Shown here: piece after piece, positions 1-5,669 of the stretch
Position numbering within the stretch: the first letter of the stretch is position 1
How the letters are laid out: each line of letters begins with the position of its first letter
Source of the DNA: Nitrospinota bacterium
GTDB taxonomy: Bacteria > Nitrospinota > Nitrospinia > Nitrospinales > VA-1
Reading direction: 5' to 3'
Assembly: GCA_002731985.1 (NCBI GenBank)
Contig: PCCT01000004.1
Coordinates: 1 to 6,707, forward strand
DNA length: 6,707 nt
Made by a program: the position numbers and the translations under genes
The notes under the pieces: generated by a model
The model's database searches: none
Told to the model about the DNA's origin: nothing
What the model saw: only the letters and a program-made list of their open reading frames with translations

Positions 1-1
1 T

Positions 2-754
2 ATGAAAATGGGAACGACCACTCTCATTCTCGAGCTCATGGAACGGGGCCTCGCCAATCCCGACTGGATACTCGCCGAATCGGTCGAGGCCATGCGCGCG
101 ATATCGCGCGATCCGGAATTCAAATGGGAAATCGTTCTGCGAAACGGAACTCACACCACCGCACTAGAACTGCAAATGGATATGGTGCAAACCGCGAAGA
201 AACACCTGACGGGAATGAATCATGAAACCGACTGGATCATCGAAGGGTGGGAGTCGGTCCTGAATGATCTACCCCACGGACCCGAAGCGGTGATAGGCCG
301 TGTCGATTGGGCCACGAAATACTGGATGCTTTGCGAATTCCGAAAAGAGGAAAATCTTGAATGGCAGGATCCGTGGCTCAAGAGTCTGGATCTGGAATAC
401 CACAACATCAATAAACAAAGCGGATTGTACTGGGGACTGGAAGCCACCGGCGATACCACCCGGAAAACCAGCGACGAAGCCATTGAGTATGCCAAGACCA
501 CACCGCCAAGAGGTACCCGTGCTGACGGACGCGGTGAGTTGGTGAAAACTCTCATGAATAGCCAGGCCGGCTACCTGATCGACTGGATCGGGTTCCGCCT
601 CAGCCGAAACCAGGAACCCTTCCTGATGCTCGATCCCTTTATTTCCTACAAAGAAGAAATCCGCAACTACCTGCAAGGAATAGAACTGGACGACCCCTCA
701 GAGCACGACCTCCCCACCGATGAACCGGATAACGCCAAAAGAAAATATTCATAG
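2..754 (+). CDS. pafA: Pup--protein ligase PafA, C-terminal part (5' end outside window)
   Basis: PafA attaches the small protein Pup through its C-terminal glutamate to lysines of target proteins, using ATP, and so marks them for the bacterial proteasome. From memory of the Mycobacterium tuberculosis enzyme (about 450 residues), colinear matches run through the whole visible part: KMGTTTLILELMERG near the left edge, DWATKYWML (about 103-111), LKSLDLEYHNI (about 126-136), TPPRGTRADGRGELV (about 166-180), and DWIGFRL followed by LDPFISYKEEIRNYL near the end. The related depupylase Dop also shares the middle motifs, but the C-terminal DW...DPF block resembles PafA more. The reading frame is open to the left edge and the first ATG lies inside the conserved fold, so it is not the start. 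The N-terminal half with the ATP-binding and catalytic acidic residues is missing. About 25 polar, acidic residues follow the point where the mycobacterial protein ends. pup, prcBA and dop may lie upstream, unseen. Confidence 0.88.
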   Translation: MKMGTTTLILELMERGLANPDWILAESVEAMRAISRDPEFKWEIVLRNGTHTTALELQMDMVQTAKKHLTGMNHETDWIIEGWESVLNDLPHGPEAVIGRVDWATKYWMLCEFRKEENLEWQDPWLKSLDLEYHNINKQSGLYWGLEATGDTTRKTSDEAIEYAKTTPPRGTRADGRGELVKTLMNSQAGYLIDWIGFRLSRNQEPFLMLDPFISYKEEIRNYLQGIELDDPSEHDLPTDEPDNAKRKYS

Positions 755-763
755 GCCTATCTC

Positions 764-870
764 GCGCAAAGTGCGCAAAGAGGAATGTTGAACAAATCCT
801 CTCCCCGCCGAGGGAGAGGGTTGGGGTGAGGGGGCTAACATAATTTCCTTCCTCTGCGCCCTTTGCGCAC
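764..870. repeat. Nested inverted-repeat element in the pafA-HIT intergenic gap
   Basis: The left arm (764-785) is GCGCAAAG followed by TGCGCAAAGAGGAA. The right arm (849-870) is TTCCTCTGCGCC followed by CTTTGCGCAC. The right arm is an imperfect reverse complement of the left, with a few unpaired bases. Between the arms sits a second, shorter hairpin element (798-834). The left arm is itself a tandem of GCGCAAAG-like units. Such CGCAAAG-rich intergenic units are common dispersed repeats in many bacteria. It starts 9 nt after the pafA stop, so it could also structure the 3' end of that transcript, although no U-tract follows. Confidence 0.6.
798..834. repeat. G/C-rich dispersed hairpin repeat ('PLTPTLS' type)
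   Basis: CCTCTCCC (798-805) pairs perfectly with GGGAGAGG (812-819) around a 6-nt loop, and is followed by a G-rich tail (GTTGGGGTGAGGGGG, 820-834). Read on the minus strand this repeat encodes SPLTPTLSLGGER. That peptide is known as a common artefact where this type of intergenic repeat is translated. It lies inside the larger inverted repeat, as if one repeat had inserted into another or the two formed a composite unit. Confidence 0.6.
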
Positions 871-925
871 CAGAATGGCACCTGCGATCTCTACGTTAAA
901 TGGGTTGTGCCAGTCTCCGCTATCC

Positions 926-954
926 TTGTACCTCGCCCTGTCCGATGCTATATT
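926..954 (+). promoter_or_regulatory. Predicted sigma70-like promoter for the HIT-nadA operon
   Basis: The -10 hexamer TATATT (949-954) matches TATAAT at five of six bases and is preceded by TG-C (946-948), an extended -10. A -35-like TTGTAC (926-931) lies exactly 17 nt upstream; only its TTG matches the consensus. Transcription would begin near 961 and give a leader of about 44 nt before the ATG at 1005. The extended -10 would compensate for the weak -35. Predicted by eye only. Confidence 0.5.
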
Positions 955-1004
955 GTGATCATGGGGATTGTCTGGTTCCTTAATTTTTAAAGGATATTTT
1001 GGTT

Positions 1005-1349
1005 ATGAGTGAATGTCTGTTTTGCCAGATTAATAAGGGCGCTATCCCTTCTGAAAAGGTGTATGACAGCGATGGTTTGTTTGCCATCAAGGATGTGAAT
1101 CCGCAGGCGCCGATCCATTTACTCATCATCCCGAAAAAACATTTTTCGACGATCCTGGAAATTCAGGAAGAGGATCACGAACTCATCGGATCGATTTATT
1201 CTATCGCCAACCGTCTGGCCAAGGATAACGGACTGGACCAAACCGGATTCCGCGTGGTGGTCAACTGCGGTAAAGAAGCAGGGCAGTCGGTCTTCCATAT
1301 TCATTATCACCTTCTGGGCGGACGGCCTTTCAAATGGCCACCGGGTTAA
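1005..1349 (+). CDS. HIT-family (HINT-like) nucleotide-binding protein
   Basis: This 114-residue protein belongs to the histidine triad superfamily, HINT branch. These are cytoplasmic purine-nucleotide phosphoramidases that bind AMP-type nucleotides. The defining motif is near the C-terminus: H98-I-H100-Y-H102-L-L. H100 is the position of the nucleophile in characterised relatives. Also visible are the N-terminal CLFCQI with IPSEKVYD, the IKDVNPQAPIHLLIIPKKH segment, and the nucleotide-pocket stretch GKEAGQSVFH. The length is normal for the family. I chose the ATG at 1005 because AAGGA (990-994) precedes it by 10 nt. An in-frame TTG at 999 would add two residues but sits only 4 nt from that site. 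The stop is 4 nt before the nadA ATG, so the two genes are almost certainly cotranscribed, probably from the promoter at 926-954. The physiological substrate cannot be told from sequence. Confidence 0.93.
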   Translation: MSECLFCQINKGAIPSEKVYDSDGLFAIKDVNPQAPIHLLIIPKKHFSTILEIQEEDHELIGSIYSIANRLAKDNGLDQTGFRVVVNCGKEAGQSVFHIHYHLLGGRPFKWPPG

Positions 1350-1353
1350 TGCA

Positions 1354-2370
1354 ATGATTACTGCTGAACAACTTTACGGTAAATTAAAAGACATACGCGT
1401 GGGAAATCCACTTTGCCAGTTCACCGAGCAGATTTGCGAAACCCTCCTGCCGACGATTGAGCGGATCGAAGAATTAAAGCGGGAGAAAAATGCCATCATC
1501 CTCGTTCACAATTATGTCGCTCCACAAATCCTGTACGGTGTCGCGGACCACACGGGCGATTCATACGGACTGGCCAAGAAAGCCCGTGAATCGACTGCCG
1601 ATGTCATTCTGTTCGCGGCGGTGCGTTTCATGGCCGAGACGGCGAAAATTCTTAATCCGGGAAAAATGGTGCTGGATCCGAATCCGGATGGGGGATGCAC
1701 TCTTGCAGATGGAATCACTGCCAAAGATGTTGCGCTTCTGCGTGCAGAATTTCCCGATCACACTTTTGTCTGCTACATCAACACGACCGCCGAGGTGAAA
1801 GCACTTTGCGATACCTGCGTGACTTCATCCAACGTGTATATGATCATGGAGCGGATCGATAACGATAAAATTTATTTCCTGCCGGATCGCCTGATGGGCG
1901 AGAACGTTAAAAAATATCTACAGGCAAAAGGCGTGAACAAGGAGGTGGAGGTTTACGATGGCACCTGCTATGTCCATGAAGAGTACCAGCCTGAAAGTGT
2001 GGATCAGGTGCGGCATAATTTCCCAGGTGTGGAAATTCTGGTACACCCTGAGTGCAGTCCGGGCGTGGTGGACAAGGCCGACTACGTTGGTTCAACCAGC
2101 GGGATGCTCGATCACGTTCGTGGGTCTGATCACGAAAGCTTCTTTCTGCTGACTGAGTGTGGGTTGACGGGAATTCTTGAATCGGAGTTCCCCAACAAAC
2201 AGTTTGTCGGCACCTGCACGACCTGCCGTTACATGAAAGCCAATTCCCTGGAACATATTTTGAACGTGCTGGGAAACCCGGCTCCCCGAAGCATCATCGA
2301 ACTCGATCCCAAAGTTCAACAAAACGCCCTGCGTTGTGTCGACAAGATGTTTTCATATCTAAAAGACTGA
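1354..2370 (+). CDS. nadA: Quinolinate synthase NadA
   Basis: NadA condenses iminoaspartate with dihydroxyacetone phosphate to give quinolinate, the first pyridine intermediate of de novo NAD synthesis, using a [4Fe-4S] cluster bound by three cysteines. The three ligand contexts are present: GGC115TLADG, GTC205YVHEEY, and C291 in CTTCRYMK (C288 is the less likely alternative). Other family blocks are VHNYVAPQI (51-59), HTGDSYGLAKKA (66-77), VRFMAETAKIL (90-100), CVTSSN (155-160) and HPECSPGVVDKADYVGSTSGM (231-251). At 338 residues it is complete and similar in length to the E. coli enzyme. It starts 4 nt after the HIT gene stop with no clear Shine-Dalgarno sequence, which suggests translational coupling. 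The partner L-aspartate oxidase (nadB) and nadC are not in this window. The Fe-S cluster makes the enzyme sensitive to oxygen and peroxide. Confidence 0.97.
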   Translation: MITAEQLYGKLKDIRVGNPLCQFTEQICETLLPTIERIEELKREKNAIILVHNYVAPQILYGVADHTGDSYGLAKKARESTADVILFAAVRFMAETAKILNPGKMVLDPNPDGGCTLADGITAKDVALLRAEFPDHTFVCYINTTAEVKALCDTCVTSSNVYMIMERIDNDKIYFLPDRLMGENVKKYLQAKGVNKEVEVYDGTCYVHEEYQPESVDQVRHNFPGVEILVHPECSPGVVDKADYVGSTSGMLDHVRGSDHESFFLLTECGLTGILESEFPNKQFVGTCTTCRYMKANSLEHILNVLGNPAPRSIIELDPKVQQNALRCVDKMFSYLKD

Positions 2371-2378
2371 CCAATTGC

Positions 2379-2460
2379 TATTTTTAGTTGCCTGATGCCC
2401 GTCCAGCCAACCTTAATACTTTAAGGACTGGAGGGCCGGGAATCAGGCAGCTACAAAATA
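2379..2460. repeat. 82-nt imperfect palindrome between nadA and fetA
   Basis: The outer arms are TATTTTTAGTTGCCTGAT (2379-2396) and ATCAGGCAGCTACAAAATA (2442-2460), with one mismatch and one bulged base. Inside them CCCG (2398-2401) faces CGGG (2437-2440) and TCCAG (2402-2406) faces CTGGA (2428-2432). At the tip CCTTAA (2411-2416) faces TTAAGG (2421-2426) around TACT. Only GGGC (2433-2436), one base at 2397 and a few loop bases stay unpaired. No U-tract follows on either strand, so it is not a classical intrinsic terminator. It could be a dispersed palindromic (MITE/REP-like) unit or an RNA processing/stability structure. Confidence 0.65.
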
Positions 2461-2480
2461 AAATCCGCCCTCCCTCATAG

Positions 2481-3191
2481 ATGCTAACTGTATCGGATAT
2501 TTCATTCACCCGGGAAAATCCCATTCTAAGGAATGTTTCCTTTGAACTGGTGCAAGGGGAAATCCTTGTTGTGCTGGGTCCGTCAGGCTCCGGCAAGACT
2601 TCACTGTTGCGTTGTTTGAATCGGCTGGAATCGATTGACGCGGGTGAAATTTTTCTTAACGGAGAAAATATCGAAACCCCTCCGGTTATGGAACTGCGCC
2701 GAAAGATTGGACTCGTCTTCCAGACCTCCGCATTGATCCCCGGTACGGTGAAGGAAAATATTGGCATCGGCCCCGCGCTTGCGGGAAAAGATTTTCCCGA
2801 CACAAATTGTCATTCTCTTTTAGCGCAAGTGGGATTGGTCCACGAACATCTCACCCGCAACGCAGACGCGCTTTCGGTTGGAGAGCGTCAGCGGGTAGCG
2901 CTGGCACAAGTGCTCGCCAACGAACCGGATGTCCTGCTCCTTGATGAACCGACCTCTGCACTTGATCCTACTGCGGTCCTCACCATAGAGACCCTGATTC
3001 AATCACTGCACCGCAAGCTGAACACAGCGACGGTTCTGGTCACTCATAATCTGGAACAAGCAAAACGTTTCAACGCACGAACATTGGTTCTTATTGACGG
3101 GGAAGTTTTCGCTGAAGGAAACATTCACGAATTGATGGAATCGGAAAAGAGTCCGCTACTCACCAAATTTTTTGAAGGACGCATGGACTGA
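2481..3191 (+). CDS. fetA: FetA-type (YbbL-like) ABC transporter ATP-binding protein
   Basis: This is a cytoplasmic ABC ATPase subunit of 236 residues with all core motifs: Walker A GPSGSGKT (33-40), Q-loop VFQ (Q81), signature LSVGERQR (131-138), Walker B VLLLDE (151-156), D-loop SALD (159-162) and H-loop H189 in VTHN. The third signature position is V where LSGGQ/LSGGE proteins have G. I assign it to the FetA group because the next gene on the strand encodes a FetB/UPF0014 membrane protein. In E. coli this pair is linked to iron export and peroxide resistance; iron as substrate here is inferred from the family. The ATG at 2481 follows an in-frame TAG directly and fits the usual N-terminus of these ATPases. 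No Shine-Dalgarno sequence is visible before it, and a large palindrome ends 20 nt upstream. The ABC assignment is secure; the FetA label rests on context. Confidence 0.88.
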   Translation: MLTVSDISFTRENPILRNVSFELVQGEILVVLGPSGSGKTSLLRCLNRLESIDAGEIFLNGENIETPPVMELRRKIGLVFQTSALIPGTVKENIGIGPALAGKDFPDTNCHSLLAQVGLVHEHLTRNADALSVGERQRVALAQVLANEPDVLLLDEPTSALDPTAVLTIETLIQSLHRKLNTATVLVTHNLEQAKRFNARTLVLIDGEVFAEGNIHELMESEKSPLLTKFFEGRMD

Positions 3192-3297
3192 GACCCATTG
3201 TAGAATCTTTGAATAGAGCCAGAAAAGAGTTAGTTGCTCACGAAATCTTTTTAAGAAACTATAGCAAACTTATTTCGTAGTCTTTGAGGAGAGCTTT

Positions 3298-4059
3298 ATG
3301 GAAAACGAATCGTTATTGATGTCATACGGACTGGTGATCGGCGCCATTCTGATTTCATTTTATAATCAGCTTAAAATTGAGCGTGAACTGTTTTGGAGTT
3401 CGCTCCGCGCAACGGTGCAATTGATTGCCATGGGCTTTGTGCTGGAAGCAATCCTGGACATTCAAAACCCGCTGTACCTGTTACTAATCCTTTTATTCAT
3501 GTGCACCGTGGCGGGAGCCATTTCCGGCAATCGGGGAAAAGAAATTTCCGGTTCACACTGGATAGCCTTTGCGGGAATTTTTATCGGATCGCTGGTGACA
3601 TTTGGAGTATTGTACGCGGCCGGAGTAATCGAGTCAGAGACGCGGTATGTGATACCGCTCGGCGGGATGATCATAGGCAACTCGATGAAGGCGTCATCAC
3701 TTTCGCTCAACCGACTGATCAGCGAAATGGGACACCAGAGAGCACGAATAGAAACCCTGCTAGCGTTGGGTGCGTCATCGAAGCAGGCCGCGCTCAATGC
3801 AGTGGGCCAGTCGGTCAAAGCGGCGATGATCCCTACCATGGACACAATGAAGACTGCGGGGCTGGTTCACTTTCCCGGCATCATGACAGGATTCATCATC
3901 GCGGGCGGATCACCCATGACCGCAGTAAAATTTCAGTTGGCGATTATGTATATGGTCGCGGGTGCGACGGGCATCACCTGCCTTATCGTAACGCTCCTGG
4001 CCTACCGCCAATGCTTCACCCGCAACCTTCAGTTGACCACCAGGCGCGGGGCCGCATAA
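3298..4059 (+). CDS. fetB: FetB-type (UPF0014) ABC transporter membrane protein
   Basis: This 253-residue polytopic inner-membrane protein is the permease partner of the ATPase encoded upstream. Hydrophobic segments lie at about 7-22, 34-52, 58-76, 86-110, 117-128, 190-204 and 212-236. Family landmarks are RATVQLIAMGF (37-47), PLGGMIIGNSM (120-130), a cytoplasmic stretch with ETLLALGAS (152-160) and the conserved block PTMDTMKTAGLVHFPGIMTG (179-198), followed by GGSPMTAVKFQ (203-213). The E. coli relative (FetB/YbbM) takes part in iron export; the substrate here is inferred. The start has a strong ribosome site, GAGGAG (3286-3291), 6 nt before ATG. A 106-nt gap separates it from fetA, longer than usual for this pair. 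That gap has AT-rich stretches (for example TTGCTC at 3234 and TATAGC at 3260, with 20-nt spacing), too poor to call a promoter. The C-terminal tail is basic (TTRRGAA). It converges with fumC. Confidence 0.92.
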   Translation: MENESLLMSYGLVIGAILISFYNQLKIERELFWSSLRATVQLIAMGFVLEAILDIQNPLYLLLILLFMCTVAGAISGNRGKEISGSHWIAFAGIFIGSLVTFGVLYAAGVIESETRYVIPLGGMIIGNSMKASSLSLNRLISEMGHQRARIETLLALGASSKQAALNAVGQSVKAAMIPTMDTMKTAGLVHFPGIMTGFIIAGGSPMTAVKFQLAIMYMVAGATGITCLIVTLLAYRQCFTRNLQLTTRRGAA

Positions 4060-4080
4060 AACCTCAGATTCTACCATTCT

Positions 4081-4138
4081 CCCCGGCTACTGAAGATCGC
4101 GGGGTAATTTACCGTAATTTGCTCCCGCTCTTAGCGGG
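4081..4138. terminator. Weak hairpins in the fetB/fumC convergent gap
   Basis: Two stems are visible between the convergent genes. CCCCG (4081-4085) faces CGGGG (4100-4104) around a 14-nt loop and is followed on the plus strand by TAATTTACCG. CCCGCT (4124-4129) faces AGCGGG (4133-4138) around CTT and overlaps the fumC stop codon. Neither has a proper U-tract, so transcription end points here are only a positional guess. Confidence 0.3.
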
Positions 4139-5519
4139 GTCCCGTCATATTTTCGGGGCGGACTTTTTCATCGAACTCTTCTGCGGTTAGCAGGTTGAGT
4201 GCGACTGCCGCCTCTTTGAGTGTGGTGTTTTCCTGATACGCTTTCTTGGCGACTTTAGCGGCGTTGTCGTATCCTATGTGCGGATTGAGCGCGGTCACGA
4301 GCATGAGCGAATTTCTCAGGTGCGCTTCAATCTGTATTTTGTTCGGTTGGGTTCCAGCGACACAGTGATCGTTGAATGAACGGGACGCATCGGCCAAGAG
4401 CCTGATGGATTGGAGCAAATTGTAAATCATCACGGGTTTAAACACGTTGAGCTCGAAGTTGCCGGATGATCCGCCAACTGCGATGGCGGTGTCATTACCA
4501 ATCACTTGAGCCGCGACCATGGTCATCGCTTCCGATTGCGTGGGGTTGACCTTGCCCGGCATGATGGAGCTTCCCGGTTCATTCGCAGGCAAGACAAGTT
4601 CGCCGATGCCGCAACGGGGTCCGGACCCAAGCCAACGAAAATCGTTGGCGATCTTCATGAGGGAGCACGCCAGGGTTTTCATCACGCCACTGGCCTCGAC
4701 CACAGCATCGTGCGCGGCGAGTGATTCAAATTTATTAGGTGCGGTTATGAAGTCCCGCCCTGTAAGCTCTGCTATTTTATCCGCTACCTTTACCGCGAAC
4801 TCGCGATGCGAGTTGAGTCCGGTGCCCACCGCCGTTCCGCCCAGTGCTATTTGACTCAGCCGCGGCAAACAGCCGTTGACTCGTTCGATTCCGTTAGTGA
4901 GTTGCTGGACATAGCCGCCGAATTCCTGCTCCAGCGTAAGTGGTGTCGCGTCCATTAAATGAGTGCGCCCGATTTTAATGATTCCTTTAAACTCGTCACG
5001 TTTCTTTGCCACCGCGTCGCGAAGCCGGGTGAGTTCCGGGAGCAGGTGATCATGAATGCGCTCGACAGCCGCGATATGCATGGCCGTTGGAAAAGTGTCG
5101 TTGGACGATTGCCCCATATTGACATGGTCGTTGGGGTGAACCGGGTCTTTGGAACCCATCTGTCCTCCCGCTATTTCGATGGCCCGGTTGGCGATGACTT
5201 CGTTCGAGTTCATGTTGGACTGCGTTCCGCTCCCCGTTTGCCATACACGTAGCGGGAAGTGTTCATCGAGCGTTCCCGCGATTACTTCATCGGCGGATTT
5301 CGCGATGAGATCTTTTTTGTCTTCCGGCAGGAGGCCCAGTTCAGCATTGACGATTGCAGAGGCTTTTTTAAGAATCCCCATGCCCCGGATAATTTCCCTC
5401 GGCATGGTTTCAGTTCCAATATCAAAATGGATGAGTGACCGGGCTGTCTGCGCTCCGTAATAGCGATCCGCCGGAACTTCAATCTCGCCCATGCTGTCGG
5501 TTTCTATCCGCTTCGTCAT
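4131..5519 (-). CDS. fumC: Class II fumarate hydratase FumC
   Basis: FumC interconverts fumarate and L-malate in the TCA cycle as a cytoplasmic homotetramer, without an iron-sulfur cluster. The sequence is colinear with E. coli FumC along its length. Numbering from the chosen start, it shows [12 protein letters not shown] (93-104), [14 protein letters not shown] (128-141), GRTH187LMDATPL, and the family signature GS317[10 protein letters not shown]317 and H187 correspond to the E. coli catalytic S318 and H188. KFE (263-265) and [10 protein letters not shown] (353-362) are also conserved. An in-frame ATG five codons upstream (5534) would give 467 residues. I prefer 5519 because GGAGA (5528-5532 on the plus strand) precedes it by 8 nt, whereas 5534 has no ribosome site. 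The product is then 462 residues, normal for the family. The aspartase and argininosuccinate lyase relatives are less likely given the strong FumC match. It lies downstream of the sigma gene on the same strand, 149 nt away. Confidence 0.96.
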   Translation of the reverse strand: MTKRIETDSMGEIEVPADRYYGAQTARSLIHFDIGTETMPREIIRGMGILKKASAIVNAELGLLPEDKKDLIAKSADEVIAGTLDEHFPLRVWQTGSGTQSNMNSNEVIANRAIEIAGGQMGSKDPVHPNDHVNMGQSSNDTFPTAMHIAAVERIHDHLLPELTRLRDAVAKKRDEFKGIIKIGRTHLMDATPLTLEQEFGGYVQQLTNGIERVNGCLPRLSQIALGGTAVGTGLNSHREFAVKVADKIAELTGRDFITAPNKFESLAAHDAVVEASGVMKTLACSLMKIANDFRWLGSGPRCGIGELVLPANEPGSSIMPGKVNPTQSEAMTMVAAQVIGNDTAIAVGGSSGNFELNVFKPVMIYNLLQSIRLLADASRSFNDHCVAGTQPNKIQIEAHLRNSLMLVTALNPHIGYDNAAKVAKKAYQENTTLKEAAVALNLLTAEEFDEKVRPENMTGPR

Positions 5520-5560
5520 AAAATTGTTCTCCATTGTATGTGTAGGGTATTGTTGGGCAG

Positions 5561-5589
5561 ATTCTATCGTAAAGTCGCGAAGAACGCAA
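5561..5589 (-). promoter_or_regulatory. Possible sigma70-like promoter for fumC
   Basis: On the minus strand, TAGAAT (5566 to 5561) matches the -10 consensus at five of six bases. TTGCGT (5589 to 5584) lies 17 nt upstream as a weak -35 with only TTG matching. The -35 falls inside the CGCAAAG repeat, so the repeat may supply part of the promoter. The start of transcription would fall about 35 nt upstream of the ATG at 5519. Predicted by eye. Confidence 0.35.
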
Positions 5590-5595
5590 AGAAGG
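5576..5595. repeat. CGCAAAG-type intergenic repeat unit upstream of fumC
   Basis: The sequence CGCGAAGAACGCAAAG (5576-5591) followed by AAGG resembles the left arm of the element at 764-785 (GCGCAAAG, then TGCGCAAAGAGG). Both show two CGCAAAG-like units 8-9 nt apart followed by a GA-rich end. This is a familiar type of dispersed bacterial intergenic repeat. There are two copies in the window, both outside genes. Confidence 0.45.
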
Positions 5596-5608
5596 CCAGT
5601 GGTCTATT

Positions 5609-5669
5609 GGTCCTCCCATCAAGGAGGGTCAGTCCTAGTAAAGAGTCTGCGGCTCTACAGGGACTAGAC
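5609..5669. repeat. Two adjacent hairpins after the sigma factor gene
   Basis: Hairpin A: GGTCCTCC (5609-5616) faces GGAGGGTC (5623-5630), eight pairs including two G-U wobbles, around CATCAA. Hairpin B: GTC-AGTCC (5628-5635) with TAGTAAAGAG faces CTCTACAGGGACTAGAC (5653-5669) as an imperfect stem around TCTGCGG. The two share bases 5628-5630, so they may be alternatives. B reaches the sigma factor stop codon. Neither is followed by a U-tract on the minus strand, so a terminator role is uncertain. Confidence 0.4.

Noticed and set aside
764..870. Repeats in this gap as a CRISPR array
   Set aside because: There are no regularly spaced identical repeats with unique spacers, only inverted arms and a short tandem.
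639..881. A minus-strand open frame of 80 codons across the pafA 3' end and intergenic repeat
   Set aside because: It reads through the G/C-rich repeat and yields the SPLTPTLSLGGER-type peptide, a known artefact of translated repeats. It also overlaps the confident pafA frame.
999..1004. TTG start two codons upstream of the HIT protein ATG
   Set aside because: It is only 4 nt from the ribosome site and is a rarer start codon; the ATG at 1005 fits better.
2379..2460. The nadA-fetA palindrome as an intrinsic terminator of nadA
   Set aside because: The stem is much too long and is followed by CAAAATAAAA, not a U-tract. The strand-opposite reading also lacks a U-tract.
3393..4190. A 265-codon plus-strand frame overlapping fetB in another frame
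   Set aside because: Its translation has no membrane or family pattern and is rich in R, G, H and N as expected for a shadow frame; fetB in the other frame is a clear family match with a strong ribosome site.
5520..5534. Upstream ATG giving a 467-residue FumC
   Set aside because: There is no ribosome site before 5534, while GGAGA lies 8 nt before the ATG at 5519. The five extra residues do not align with the family N-terminus. It remains a possible alternative.
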